DNA from: a virus
Length of the DNA stretch: 38,635 nt
Virus record (IMG/VR): IMGVR_UViG_3300033148_007025
Location: 1-38,635 of that record
Strand: one strand, 5' to 3'
Every line of letters starts with the position of its first letter. Position 1 is the stretch's first letter. The notes below the pieces were generated by a model, which saw only the letters and a program-made list of their open reading frames with translations, was not told the origin of the DNA and did not search any database. Made by a program: the position numbers and the translations under genes. Shown here one piece after another: positions 20,085-29,033 of this stretch.

Positions 20085-20944
20085 AAATAGGCTGGGTTAC
20101 CATGGAAAAAGTAAGCAACCGCCGGTTAAACTCGGTCGGAACTTCCCGGATTAGAGCAAGGTGGTTGATAAATTATTGGCCAGAGGCTGAGGAATGGCAG
20201 ATTGGCGGGAAGTATGATGTGCTGATTTTTCAAAAGGCGTGGTTTGAAATGCTGGTGGAGCAGTTTAAGGGGATTAAGATTTTTGATATTGCTGATCCGG
20301 AATGGCTAGATACTCCCAAGCCGTTTTTCAAGATTATGTCAGCTTGCGACGCGGTGACTGCTTCAACAAAAGCCCTTGCCGATTATGTGAGTAAGTTTTT
20401 GTCTATTCCCGTTGTTCATGTTCCAGATCGAGTTGACTTGGCTGAGCACGAGCAATACAAGGACAAGCGGTATAGCAAGGGCGAAGCTAAAAACTGTGTT
20501 TGGTTTGGCTACTCCCATAACTTCCACTACGTTGAAAAAACCCTTAAGCACTTAATGAAACTTAACTTACAATTAACCGTGATTGCTAATAAGTCAATGA
20601 CAACTGTTGGTGACTATGCCAGTTTGAGGATTAAGAATGTTGGTTACAATTACCGGACGGTTCATGATGAGATAATCAAGCACGACATTTGCTTGCTTCC
20701 CTCTCCAACAGATCAGGATTTTAAAGGAAGGTTTAAATCAAACAACAAAGACCTAACGGCAATGGCCTTAGGAATGCCGATTGCCAGATTACCGGAGGAT
20801 TTACGCCGCTTGATGAACCCGGTGGCCAGAGAAAAGGAAGGAAGAGCCGGTCGCAAAGAAGTTGAGGAAAAGTGGGATGTGCGATTAAGTGTCAAGCAGT
20901 ATCAGGAATTGATTAATGATATTAAAAGTAGAAAGAAAAAATAA
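20081..20944 (+). CDS. Glycosyltransferase, GT-B fold, last gene of glycan cassette
   Basis: A 287-residue protein: KIGWVTMEKV first strand, IFDIADPEWLDTPKPFF (about residues 66-82), a donor-domain start with KNCVWFGYSHNFHYVEKTLK (about 137-156), and FKSNNKDLTAMALGMPIA (about 217-234) at the position of the GT4 EAMA-type motif. ATG 20081 with SD AGAGGTGGGG (20064-20072) and the ATGA overlap is preferred to ATG 20045. It would act as a sugar transferase; specificity unknown. The gene-free leader before the terminase genes follows. Confidence 0.75.
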   Translation: MKIGWVTMEKVSNRRLNSVGTSRIRARWLINYWPEAEEWQIGGKYDVLIFQKAWFEMLVEQFKGIKIFDIADPEWLDTPKPFFKIMSACDAVTASTKALADYVSKFLSIPVVHVPDRVDLAEHEQYKDKRYSKGEAKNCVWFGYSHNFHYVEKTLKHLMKLNLQLTVIANKSMTTVGDYASLRIKNVGYNYRTVHDEIIKHDICLLPSPTDQDFKGRFKSNNKDLTAMALGMPIARLPEDLRRLMNPVAREKEGRAGRKEVEEKWDVRLSVKQYQELINDIKSRKKK

Positions 20945-20970
20945 TCTTTGTTATATTGTATTAAAGATCA

Positions 20971-21054
20971 GGAGCAGATCGTTTTACTTTATATCGAAAC
21001 GGGAGAAAAAGAAAAACCCCGTCTTAAAGAGAGGTAAACTGCTCCGGCGGGGCT
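20971..21054 (+). ncRNA. Structured leader upstream of terminase genes
   Basis: The gap 20945-21145 has no ORF. GGAGCAG 20971-20977 pairs with CTGCTCC 21039-21045, and after a 5-base bulge TTTACTTT 20983-20990 pairs with GAGGTAAA 21031-21038 (two G-U). An inner ACGGG/CCCGT pair (20999-21003 with 21018-21022) is possible; alternatively CCCCG 21017-21021 can pair with CGGGG 21048-21052. It may be a regulatory leader or part of a packaging-site region. No promoter was certain here. Confidence 0.5.
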
Positions 21055-21145
21055 GGTAACCAACTATATTATAGCAAATAAACGCAAGTTTTGCGGAAAT
21101 TAGGTAGAGTAGGGGAGTGGTGGGGGGAGAGTGGGGGAGTATAAA

Positions 21146-21568
21146 ATGAAGTATTCAAAGCAAATCACTAAGGAAATTTGCCAGTACATAGAGGAGGGCA
21201 ATACTCTAAAAGACTCGGCTATTCTTGCTGGGATTAGTCCTAAAACACTTCATGAGTGGAAAAAAACGAAGCGTGACTTTCGTAACTCAGTTAAGCTTGC
21301 TCTTCGTACCTATAAGTCAAATCTGATTAAATTGCTTCACACTTCTGTAGTCAACAAGCAGGACGCTAGGACTACTTTGGAGATTTTAGCAAGACGCTTC
21401 CCCGATGAATGGAAGGAAAGAACTGAGCATGAGTTTACAGTCAAACCAGCTGAGCATTTACAGGGGGTTATTAAGAGGATAGAAAAACGATGGATAAACC
21501 AAGAGGCTTCTACCAAGACCTTGCCGCCGGCTTCTTCCTCGACGAAGAAGGCCAAGAATACCGGTTAA
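21146..21568 (+). CDS. terS: Terminase small subunit
   Basis: A 140-residue protein with an N-terminal helix-turn-helix (KEICQYIEEGNTLKDSAILAGISPKTLHEWKK, first half about residues 9-26, recognition helix following), then helices rich in Lys/Leu and an acidic-to-basic tail. This is the layout of phage small terminases that recognise the packaging site and activate the large subunit. ATG 21146 has the GGGGG SD at 21133-21137 with eight-base spacing. It overlaps the large terminase gene by 79 bases, a common arrangement in which translation is coupled. Confidence 0.82.
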   Translation: MKYSKQITKEICQYIEEGNTLKDSAILAGISPKTLHEWKKTKRDFRNSVKLALRTYKSNLIKLLHTSVVNKQDARTTLEILARRFPDEWKERTEHEFTVKPAEHLQGVIKRIEKRWINQEASTKTLPPASSSTKKAKNTG

Positions 21569-22893
21569 CCGACGGCCAAGCTGACATCTTCAAATTGATT
21601 TACGAGCCGGAGTATGACCGGGTGGCAATTAAGGCCTCAACTCAATATGGTAAATCAGACGTGGCCTCAATGGCCTTAATCAGCGCCGCTATTCAAAGAA
21701 AAGAAAAAGTGTTGATTGTATCCCCATCCCAAAAGCAATCAGGGATTATCATGGGCTACATCATTACCCATTTGTTTGATGATGAGTACATTAGGCAAAT
21801 GATTGAGTGGTATGGCAGTTTGGAAAGGTTAAAACAGGAGAGGAGCAAGAGGAGAATTACCTTAAGGGACATTGACAGCGAGTTTTTTATCCTAACCGCC
21901 AACGCTAGGACAGTTTCAGAAGAAGCTAAGAGTCTAATGGGCTATGGGGCAACGATTGTCTGTGTTGACGAGAGTGCTTTAATTCCTGATCCCATGTTCT
22001 CAAAGGTATTAAGAATGGTTGGGAGCAAGACTAGAACAAGAAGGCGTAAGCTAATCCAGTTAGGCAATCCATTTCCTAGCGCTCACTTTCAAAGGGCGTT
22101 CAAAAGCTCAAGATACCAAACGCTGACGGTTGATTATAAACAGGCGATTGCGGAAGGCAGGTTAGATCCGGAGTTTGTCCAAGAAGCTAAAGAGGAAATG
22201 TCCGCTTATGATTTTGGGGTTTTTTATGAGTGCCAATTTCCGGCTGAGGGCGCAGTTAATGCCTTAATCCCTTCTGATTGGGTTGATCTGGCGGTTAACC
22301 AAACCGGTATTCCTCTTGGTGATAGAAAGGCGGGAATAGACGTGGCCCGGTTTGGCGATGATAAAACGGTTTATTGTTTTCGGGAAGGTGGTCAAGTAAG
22401 GAGATTGGAGTCAGTTGGAAAGCGGGACACAATGGAAGTGGTTGGCTGGGCAAGAGTTTTTATTGACAGGGACGAGCCGGAGATGACAGCGATTGACACT
22501 ATCGGGTTGGGGGCGGGCGTGTTTGATCGGCTATCAGAGGAGGGTTATGATGTAAGCGACGTTAATGTTGGGGCTAAACCAATGCCGACTGACAAACTCG
22601 ACGAGGAGGAAGTTAAAAGGAAGTTCTACAATTTGAAAGCTCAGATGCTTTGGCAGTTAAGGGAGTGGTTTAAACCAAAAGGTGGTCATAGTAGTATTTC
22701 AATTCCTAATGATCCCGAGCTAATTAAGCAGTTAAAAGAAATCCGTTATAACTACACTAGCAGTAAGCAAATAAAAATAGAAAGCAAAGAAGATATGAAA
22801 AAACGGATTGGCCAATCCCCAGACAAGGCAGACGCCTTAATGCTGGCGTTTTGTGACTTGACAGAGGGGGGTGTGGAAATGTACATTATTTAG
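21490..22893 (+). CDS. terL: Terminase large subunit
   Basis: A 467-residue packaging motor. ATPase domain: adenine-binding/Q-type region near residues 20-35, a divergent Walker A ASTQYGKSD (about 48-56), Walker B VCVDES (about 157-162). Nuclease domain (RNase H fold) from about 275: GIDVARFGDD (about 280-289), an acidic residue in TAIDTIGLG (about 335) and DKADALMLAF (about 444-453). It would cut concatemeric DNA and pump it into the prohead using ATP. The length is in the usual range. The start lies inside terS. Confidence 0.93.
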   Translation: MDKPRGFYQDLAAGFFLDEEGQEYRLTDGQADIFKLIYEPEYDRVAIKASTQYGKSDVASMALISAAIQRKEKVLIVSPSQKQSGIIMGYIITHLFDDEYIRQMIEWYGSLERLKQERSKRRITLRDIDSEFFILTANARTVSEEAKSLMGYGATIVCVDESALIPDPMFSKVLRMVGSKTRTRRRKLIQLGNPFPSAHFQRAFKSSRYQTLTVDYKQAIAEGRLDPEFVQEAKEEMSAYDFGVFYECQFPAEGAVNALIPSDWVDLAVNQTGIPLGDRKAGIDVARFGDDKTVYCFREGGQVRRLESVGKRDTMEVVGWARVFIDRDEPEMTAIDTIGLGAGVFDRLSEEGYDVSDVNVGAKPMPTDKLDEEEVKRKFYNLKAQMLWQLREWFKPKGGHSSISIPNDPELIKQLKEIRYNYTSSKQIKIESKEDMKKRIGQSPDKADALMLAFCDLTEGGVEMYII

Positions 22894-22908
22894 TAGAGAC
22901 CTCAAGCC

Positions 22909-25383
22909 ATGGCAGATAATAAATCTTACGATATGGTGGGGCCGGTCTTTGAGTTTGCGCAACCACCGGAGAAAAAGTCCACCGAATATCTAACCGCAGA
23001 CAAGGGATGGGTTTATTCGGCAATAACTCTTATTGCCAGAGAAACCTCACAAGTTAATCTTCGTCTTTACAAAAAGAAAAGAGTTTATAATCGCCGCAAA
23101 AGAGCCTATGATATTGAAGTTGAAGAAGTTACTGAGCATGAGGCTCTGTCTGTTCTTTACCATTGTAACGACTTCATGACCATGGGCCAGTTGATTGAGA
23201 TTACCCAAACATATTTAGATTTAGCTGGTGAAGCTCCGTGGGCAATTTTAAGAGTTAATGGTCAACCCTCAGAGCTTTGGCCTTTAAGGCCGGATTGGCT
23301 TGATGTCAAGCCGTCCAAGACGAAATACATTGACCACTATGTTTACCACCCCGGTGGCGGATTTAAGAAGGTAGTTATCCCACCCGAAGATTTAATTATG
23401 TTTAAGTATTTTAATCCGGTAAGGGCCTACCGAGGTAAGGGGGCGGTTCAGGCTTCTTCAATGGCAATTGATATTGATGACTTTTCAAACGAATATAACC
23501 GAACATTCTTTTTCAATGCCGCCCTTCCTTCAATCTTTTTCACTACCGATAAGAGAATTGGCAAAAACGAAATTGAGCGTTTAATGCATATGTGGCGTTC
23601 AAAATTTGAAGGTCGGAAAAACGCCCACAAGGTGGCCTTTCTTGGCAAGGGGCTAACCCCTCATGAGATTGGTGGCAAGCACCGGGAGCTTGATTTCATT
23701 GAAAGTAAAAAATACATCCGGGATGAGATTTTAGCCGCCTTTCATGTTTCTAAAGCCAACCTTGGTGTTGTTGAGGATGTTAACCGGGCCAACCAAGAAG
23801 CTTCTGACGCTCGTTTTAAAGCCAAAGTCATTAAACCAAGGCTTATCTCTCTTTGTTATTACCTTAATGAGTTTTATTTGCGAAATTGGCCCAAGGAAGA
23901 TTTGTTTTTTAATTTTGACGATCCAGTTCCCAAAGATGTTGAGCTTAACCTAAAGATTTATGAGAACGGATTAAAGTATGGTTGGTTGACGATCAACGAG
24001 GTTAGGGAGAAAGAAAATTATCCCCCGGTTGAGGGCGGCAATCAAGTTTATTTGCCGTTTAATCTTCAGCCAGTTGGCTCAGTAATGGAGGGTATAAGGG
24101 GGTTGTTTGGTAAGAAGAAGGATAAACAATCAGGGGTAATTACTTTGAAAGCGAAAAGGAAATCTGCTCAAGACAAGATTAAAGAAAAAATGGTTATGCC
24201 GATACCGCCAAGACGCCTTCGGGAATTAAGAAAAGAGAAAACTAAAAAGAAGATTTATCACGACTTGGTTAAGTTGGTGGTCAATGTGATGAAACTGTCA
24301 GAGGAGCAGGCCGCTAAAACAAAGTCAACTTCAAAGATTAAGAAATATCTTGCTGATAATTCCACGAGGGAAGCCTATTGGAAGGCCATGGTGGCTAAGA
24401 CTGACGCCCAAGAGCAAAAGATGAGGCAGGTGATGACTGGCTTATGGGAGGAGCAAAGGAACGAAATTTACCGCCGGATTGAAAATGCCGCCCGGCCTAA
24501 ATCATTAAAGAAGTTTGCTAAAAGGGATATCCCCAAAATGCTTTATGTTTTAAGCGAAGAAAACCGGCGTTGGTTTGGAGTGATGGCAATGCTGATTAAA
24601 GACATTGTGGTTGAAAAAGGACAAGAAACATTTGATTTGCTTGGAATGCCGAGAGATCTTGATTTGACCACGGCTCGAGCCGCTTCGTTCCTTCGGGAAA
24701 AGGGAGTTAAGTTTATCGGTTCGGTCAATGAAACCACCCGGGAGAGGCTAAGGAACTCGTTGGCTGAGGGAGTGGAAAAGAACGAGGGTATTCCGGAGAT
24801 GAAAAAACGGGTGGAGCAAATTTACGCCTCGGTTGTCAAAAACAAAGGTGAACAGGTGGCCAGAACAGAAGTAATCAGGGCTACCAACTTTGCGGTTAAT
24901 GAGGCTTATCGGCAGTCAGAAATTGTGACTGCTAAAGAATGGCTAACGGCTTATGATGAGCGGGTTTGCCCATTTTGTAATGAGATGAATGGCAAGGTGG
25001 TTGATGTGAGTAGTAATTACTTTAAACAGGGAGATAAAATGGTGGTTGACGGCCAACAGCTTGAGTTTGGGTATGAGAATGTCGCTCACCCGCCGCTACA
25101 TCCCGGTTGCCGGTGTACCTTAGTCCCGGTAATAGGTAAGCGTTCGGCTCAGAGTATTGCGAAGGAAAAGATTAAAGACACCATTGATGAGTTATCTAAA
25201 AAATTTGAAGATAAAGAAGCAGAGCTAAAAGATATTAAAGAAAGTTTAAAAAAGGAGCGGATAAAAAACAAGAAGAAAGCTCTTAAAGAAGCTAAAAAGG
25301 AATTGGAAAAGGAGCAGAAAGAAGCCCTTAAAGATTTGAAAAAAGCGAGGGCAAAGGCTAGGGAGCTTCTTTACAATGAGTAA
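22909..25383 (+). CDS. Portal protein fused to a MuF-like minor head protein
   Basis: An 824-residue fusion. Residues about 1-400 match HK97/SPP1-type portals: VYSAITLIARETSQVNLRLYKK near the start, PPEDLIMFKYFNP (about 152-164) and a stem/crown region with NFDDPVP. Residues about 610-735 form a MuF-like domain: ARTEVIRATNFAVNEAY, YDERVCPFCNEMNG (about 682-695) and HPPLHPGCRCTL (about 727-738), where Cys and His look metal-binding. A lysine/glutamate-rich coiled coil (about 745-824) closes the protein. MuF proteins are normally separate and packaged inside the head. The fusion fixes them at a 12:1 vertex stoichiometry, if the protein is not cleaved. Confidence 0.88.
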   Translation: MADNKSYDMVGPVFEFAQPPEKKSTEYLTADKGWVYSAITLIARETSQVNLRLYKKKRVYNRRKRAYDIEVEEVTEHEALSVLYHCNDFMTMGQLIEITQTYLDLAGEAPWAILRVNGQPSELWPLRPDWLDVKPSKTKYIDHYVYHPGGGFKKVVIPPEDLIMFKYFNPVRAYRGKGAVQASSMAIDIDDFSNEYNRTFFFNAALPSIFFTTDKRIGKNEIERLMHMWRSKFEGRKNAHKVAFLGKGLTPHEIGGKHRELDFIESKKYIRDEILAAFHVSKANLGVVEDVNRANQEASDARFKAKVIKPRLISLCYYLNEFYLRNWPKEDLFFNFDDPVPKDVELNLKIYENGLKYGWLTINEVREKENYPPVEGGNQVYLPFNLQPVGSVMEGIRGLFGKKKDKQSGVITLKAKRKSAQDKIKEKMVMPIPPRRLRELRKEKTKKKIYHDLVKLVVNVMKLSEEQAAKTKSTSKIKKYLADNSTREAYWKAMVAKTDAQEQKMRQVMTGLWEEQRNEIYRRIENAARPKSLKKFAKRDIPKMLYVLSEENRRWFGVMAMLIKDIVVEKGQETFDLLGMPRDLDLTTARAASFLREKGVKFIGSVNETTRERLRNSLAEGVEKNEGIPEMKKRVEQIYASVVKNKGEQVARTEVIRATNFAVNEAYRQSEIVTAKEWLTAYDERVCPFCNEMNGKVVDVSSNYFKQGDKMVVDGQQLEFGYENVAHPPLHPGCRCTLVPVIGKRSAQSIAKEKIKDTIDELSKKFEDKEAELKDIKESLKKERIKNKKKALKEAKKELEKEQKEALKDLKKARAKARELLYNE

Positions 25384-26269
25384 AAATGCCGCAGATGTTA
25401 AAAAAGAGCTTGATAAATTCCTTGGTGATGATGAGCGGTTTTTAGATATTGTTTACGGCCTTAAAAAGCTAATTGGCGAGGCTAAAGCAACGGCTGATAA
25501 ACAAGATCGGCTCGCTAAAATCATTAAAGAGGCTAGTGAGTCTAGTGGGACAAAACTATCAAAACTGATTAAGCTGATTGATGGGTTGAAAGTTGAAATT
25601 CCGGACTTTGAGGTTAAATTCCCCCGCCAGTTAAAAACAATAATTGCCAACCCACCCAAATATCCAAAAGAGATTAAGATCAAGAACTTCCCCAAGTACC
25701 CCAAAGAAGTCAGGGTTAAGAAACCAAAGTGGTACAAGAGGCTTGATTTGAAGCCATTGGCCACGGTTATTGAAGGGCTTGTTAAAAAGACTTTTAATGT
25801 TTATGTTACCAATCAAGACCCCAAAGATCCGATTTCCGTCAGGTTAAGCAACGGCCGTTGGTTTTACAATGCGATTGCCGAGGTAATTGCCGGTGGCAGT
25901 TCCGGTGAAGTTAAGCTTTTAAATGCCGCCGCCAGCATTATTAATCCAGCCACTGAAGATAAGCAAGACGACATTATCACCAAACTCACTACTCCTACGG
26001 GGATAGAGGGTTCTCCGGTTACCGTAGGGACGACAGCGGTTGAGCTAACTTTTACCGGCACGACTAGGGTTATCTCAATCAAGGCTGACTCTGGCAATAC
26101 CGGCAAGATTTGGTTTGGTCCGGCTTCGGTTGACAATTCCGGGAACAATGCTTATGGAGAATTGACCGCTGATAGTGCGGTTGAAATAGAACTCAATGAC
26201 GTTTCGGCGGCTCTTTATGTTGTTTCTGATACTGCCTCGCAGAAAGTTTACAAGGCGGCTCTAACATGA
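25376..26269 (+). CDS. Virion-associated protein: coiled coil plus beta domain
   Basis: A 297-residue protein. The N-terminal 65 residues are a charged helix; residues about 80-130 contain tandem PKYPKE...PKYPKE-type and KKPKWYK segments; the C-terminus (about 165-297) is a Ser/Thr/Gly beta domain with PATEDKQDDI and AVELTFTGTTRVISIKAD patterns common in phage decoration and fibre proteins. Placed between portal and protease, it is probably attached to the head. It overlaps the portal gene by eight bases and the next by ATGA. The function is inferred. Confidence 0.6.
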   Translation: MSKNAADVKKELDKFLGDDERFLDIVYGLKKLIGEAKATADKQDRLAKIIKEASESSGTKLSKLIKLIDGLKVEIPDFEVKFPRQLKTIIANPPKYPKEIKIKNFPKYPKEVRVKKPKWYKRLDLKPLATVIEGLVKKTFNVYVTNQDPKDPISVRLSNGRWFYNAIAEVIAGGSSGEVKLLNAAASIINPATEDKQDDIITKLTTPTGIEGSPVTVGTTAVELTFTGTTRVISIKADSGNTGKIWFGPASVDNSGNNAYGELTADSAVEIELNDVSAALYVVSDTASQKVYKAALT

Positions 26270-27228
26270 CAAAACTAAGATACACATCACCGGGAGTGGG
26301 GTTTTTAGACACCCGCTACCTTAAGCTAGACCAGTCCACGCCCCAGACAATAACTGACGGGATTCCTAAATTAGATGCCAGTTACAGCGATTTTACTCTT
26401 GCTGAGGAAATTGTTAATAAAGACTATGTTGATAATGTCGCTTCGGCCTTTGGGATCAGATTTTATACAACCGATAGCGTGGACGGGGGGACGGGATATT
26501 ATGAGGGGACATTGTCAATTCCGGGATTTGCTGACCACACAATTGTGGTTTCAGACCTGACAAATGATGAGCTGATTGCTACTTGGATTACTGAGTCTGG
26601 GGCATCGCTGGATAAGGCCATAAGAGGCTTACATGAAGGAGTATTATTCTGCGAAAAAACATCAGGAACAAAGGATTTAAGAATCTATTTCAAACTATAC
26701 GAGAGGGAGTCGGGGGGGACAGAAAACTTAATCGGGACTTCCATGTATAGCAGAGAGATTGACACATTGGACGCCTATATAGCCAGCCTTCTGCTTGGCG
26801 AAGATTATGATTTAGCTTCTGGTTCGAGGTTGGTGCTTAAACTTTACGCTGGTGTTTCTGGTTCGGGGAATGCCCCGGAAATTACGATCCATTGCGGAAC
26901 TGATTATTTGTCCTATGTTCAAGCCCCGACTAATTTGGAGATTTTGGAAGATATATTTGTTAATCGGGCTGGCGACACAATGACTGGCAGTCTTGGTATT
27001 GGCGGGCATTTAAAGATAGCAGAATTATCAGCTAATCCTTCCGATCCAGATGAAGGTAATTTTGTCCTCTGGATGTCAGATGGTACAGAGCTTGGGGATG
27101 ATGGCGATGTGATGTGGATGGCCCAAGCGGGGGGTGTGGTAAAATATGGGACACTGGTAGATTTTAGCTCTGGAGTGGCAGACGGGATGCCGATGGGATT
27201 ATTATTAACATTAACTTACGCGCATTAG
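26266..27228 (+). CDS. Fibre-like virion protein
   Basis: A 320-residue protein. The N-terminus has RYLKLDQSTPQTITDGIP (residues 18-35) and the C-terminal part has FVNRAGDTMTGSLGI (about 233-247); both are signature phrases of phage fibre shafts and attachment proteins. Between them is a beta domain with DLRIYFKLYERE. It could be a head fibre or a tail-side fibre; its location among head genes favours the head. No enzyme motif was found. Confidence 0.6.
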   Translation: MTKLRYTSPGVGFLDTRYLKLDQSTPQTITDGIPKLDASYSDFTLAEEIVNKDYVDNVASAFGIRFYTTDSVDGGTGYYEGTLSIPGFADHTIVVSDLTNDELIATWITESGASLDKAIRGLHEGVLFCEKTSGTKDLRIYFKLYERESGGTENLIGTSMYSREIDTLDAYIASLLLGEDYDLASGSRLVLKLYAGVSGSGNAPEITIHCGTDYLSYVQAPTNLEILEDIFVNRAGDTMTGSLGIGGHLKIAELSANPSDPDEGNFVLWMSDGTELGDDGDVMWMAQAGGVVKYGTLVDFSSGVADGMPMGLLLTLTYAH

Positions 27229-27243
27229 AAAGGTGGTGAAAAC

Positions 27244-27831
27244 ATGGCAGATACAATTAAGATAACCGAAGGAGTAGGAACAACGATCGCTACTGATGAT
27301 GTTGGTGGCGAACATTATCAGAAAGTTAAAATTGCCGATGGTACGGCTGATAGTTCAACGGCACTAGAGGTTGCTACTGAAGATTCAGCGGCTAAAACTA
27401 CCGGCCTTCAGGGAATGGGCAAGTATGATAGCACCAAGCCCACAGCGGTTGGAGACGGCGACGCAGTAACAATCTTAACAGATCAGTATGGTAGGTTATT
27501 AAGAGGAGTAGAGCCTCAAAGATTTCAGGCAACTATTACCTCATCAGATGCTACCTCACCAACTCAAGTAAAGGCAAAGACAGCCTCTAACAAAATGTAT
27601 ATTCTTTCTTTAATAGTTTCTACCGATACGGCAATGAATATTCAGTTTCAAGATGATGCGGGAACACCAAATGTCTTGATAGAGCAAATGTACTTTGCGG
27701 CTAATGGTGGGGCGGTTATAAATTTTCCACCTGAAGCGCCTTTAGTGGTAGATACCAATCAGGATTTAGATGTTGTTGCTAGTGCCGCAGGAAATATTTC
27801 TGTGACAGTGACGGGCTATCTTGCCCCGTAG
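27244..27831 (+). CDS. Probable virion structural/decoration protein
   Basis: A 195-residue beta-rich protein low in charged residues, with TIATDDVGGEHYQKVKI near residues 14-30, a motif found in many phage structural proteins near the head genes, and a C-terminal immunoglobulin-like set of strands (TAMNIQFQDDAGTP, VVASAAGNISVTVTGYL). SD GAAAGGTGGTGA just upstream supports high expression. It is probably a decoration or minor head protein. Confidence 0.65.
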   Translation: MADTIKITEGVGTTIATDDVGGEHYQKVKIADGTADSSTALEVATEDSAAKTTGLQGMGKYDSTKPTAVGDGDAVTILTDQYGRLLRGVEPQRFQATITSSDATSPTQVKAKTASNKMYILSLIVSTDTAMNIQFQDDAGTPNVLIEQMYFAANGGAVINFPPEAPLVVDTNQDLDVVASAAGNISVTVTGYLAP

Positions 27832-27840
27832 AAAGGAAAC

Positions 27841-28878
27841 ATGGCTTGGTATGACAAAGATTGGTCAAATCGTAAAAAAATAACCATTGACAATACAAAG
27901 GTTAGTGGCTCTGGTAGCCATTCTAATTTTCCTGTTCTAGTGCTTCTTGCTTCTGACACGGAACTTGCCAACACTGCTCAAGATGATGGAGACGACATCT
28001 TATTTACTTCGTCTGACGGAGAAACTAAACTAGATCACGAGCTGGTTTCCTTTAATGGGGCTACGGGAGCTTTAATTGCTTGGGTGAGAATACCCAGTCT
28101 TTCTACTTCAGCCGATACGGATATATATATGTATTATGGTAACGCCGGAGCTTCCAGCCAAGAAAATGCCGCTTCGGTTTGGACAACTGGCGGAAAATAT
28201 GTTGCTGTTTATCATCTTGAGAACGACGCAAACGACTCTACCGGCAACCATAATGGGACAAATAATGGTGGCGATTTTGTTACGGGAAAAGTTGGAACTG
28301 GAATACAATTCATAAAGGATAATTCTGATAGAATTTCTATTTCTAGCCACGCCGACTTTGATTTTGGTGTTGATGATCCCTTTGCTTGGGTTTTTTGGGC
28401 TAAATACCCAACTGGAGCTTCGTCATGGGAAAGAGTTTTTACTCGTCAATCAAGTGGTTATACAATCTGTTCTGCATGGTCTGGTGACGGGTTTAAATTT
28501 ATGTTTAACGAGGAGGCGAATAGTATTCTTACTGGAGATGTTTGCGATGACACTTGGCGCTATTTTGCTTGGGTTTTCAATAAAACTGATGACAAAATGC
28601 ACCTTGTCATTAACAATTCAGAATATGGCTCTGGGGTTAGTATTAGCGGTAAGACCCAGAGCGGTGGCGATATTGGATTGGGTGCGGCTCCAAGCGGGGG
28701 TAACCCGTCTAACGCCTACATGGATGAGGTTCGCATTGTCCAAAACATTGAGGATTTAAACTGGTTCATTACCGAATACAACAACCAGAATAGCCCGTCA
28801 ACATTTTATACGCTGGGAAGTGAAGAAAACAAACCAGTTACAGGACAATTCATGTCGCTTAACACAAAGTATTGGTAA
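27841..28878 (+). CDS. DUF2341 plus LamG-like lectin domain protein
   Basis: A 345-residue protein. The N-terminus (about residues 1-105) matches DUF2341: WYDKDWSNRKKITIDN, NFPVLVLL, DILFTSSDGETKLDHE, WVRIPSLS and YMYYGN. Residues about 120-330 look like a concanavalin-A/LamG jelly roll (YHLENDANDSTGNHNGT, RISISSHADFDF, WVFNKTDDKMHLVINN, AYMDEVRIVQ). Such domains bind glycans on host surfaces. Its presence among head genes suggests a sugar-binding decoration on the capsid, or a fibre. SD AGAAAGGAAAC is close to the ATG. Confidence 0.78.
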   Translation: MAWYDKDWSNRKKITIDNTKVSGSGSHSNFPVLVLLASDTELANTAQDDGDDILFTSSDGETKLDHELVSFNGATGALIAWVRIPSLSTSADTDIYMYYGNAGASSQENAASVWTTGGKYVAVYHLENDANDSTGNHNGTNNGGDFVTGKVGTGIQFIKDNSDRISISSHADFDFGVDDPFAWVFWAKYPTGASSWERVFTRQSSGYTICSAWSGDGFKFMFNEEANSILTGDVCDDTWRYFAWVFNKTDDKMHLVINNSEYGSGVSISGKTQSGGDIGLGAAPSGGNPSNAYMDEVRIVQNIEDLNWFITEYNNQNSPSTFYTLGSEENKPVTGQFMSLNTKYW

Positions 28879-28882
28879 AATT

Positions 28883-29032
28883 ATGGAAAAACCAAAGAAA
28901 GTAGAATTAACCAAAGCGGAGCTTAAATTGATAAGCCAAGTCTTGTTCAACAGCCGGTGGAGTGGGCAGGAGTGGCAACAGACGATCACGCCGTTGATAA
29001 ACAAAATCGCGAAGATAATAGATAATCGGTAA
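28883..29032 (+). CDS. Hypothetical 49-residue protein
   Basis: A 49-residue basic helical ORF that begins four bases after the DUF2341 gene. The sequence has a Lys/Val/Glu first part and a Trp/Gln/Ile helix. No family was recognised. It may be a small assembly factor. Confidence 0.45.
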   Translation: MEKPKKVELTKAELKLISQVLFNSRWSGQEWQQTITPLINKIAKIIDNR

Positions 29033-29033
29033 A

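Noticed and set aside
21102-21138. Possible G-quadruplex before terS
   Set aside because: Only three runs of three or more G are present; the G runs are more simply explained as purine-rich SD sequence.
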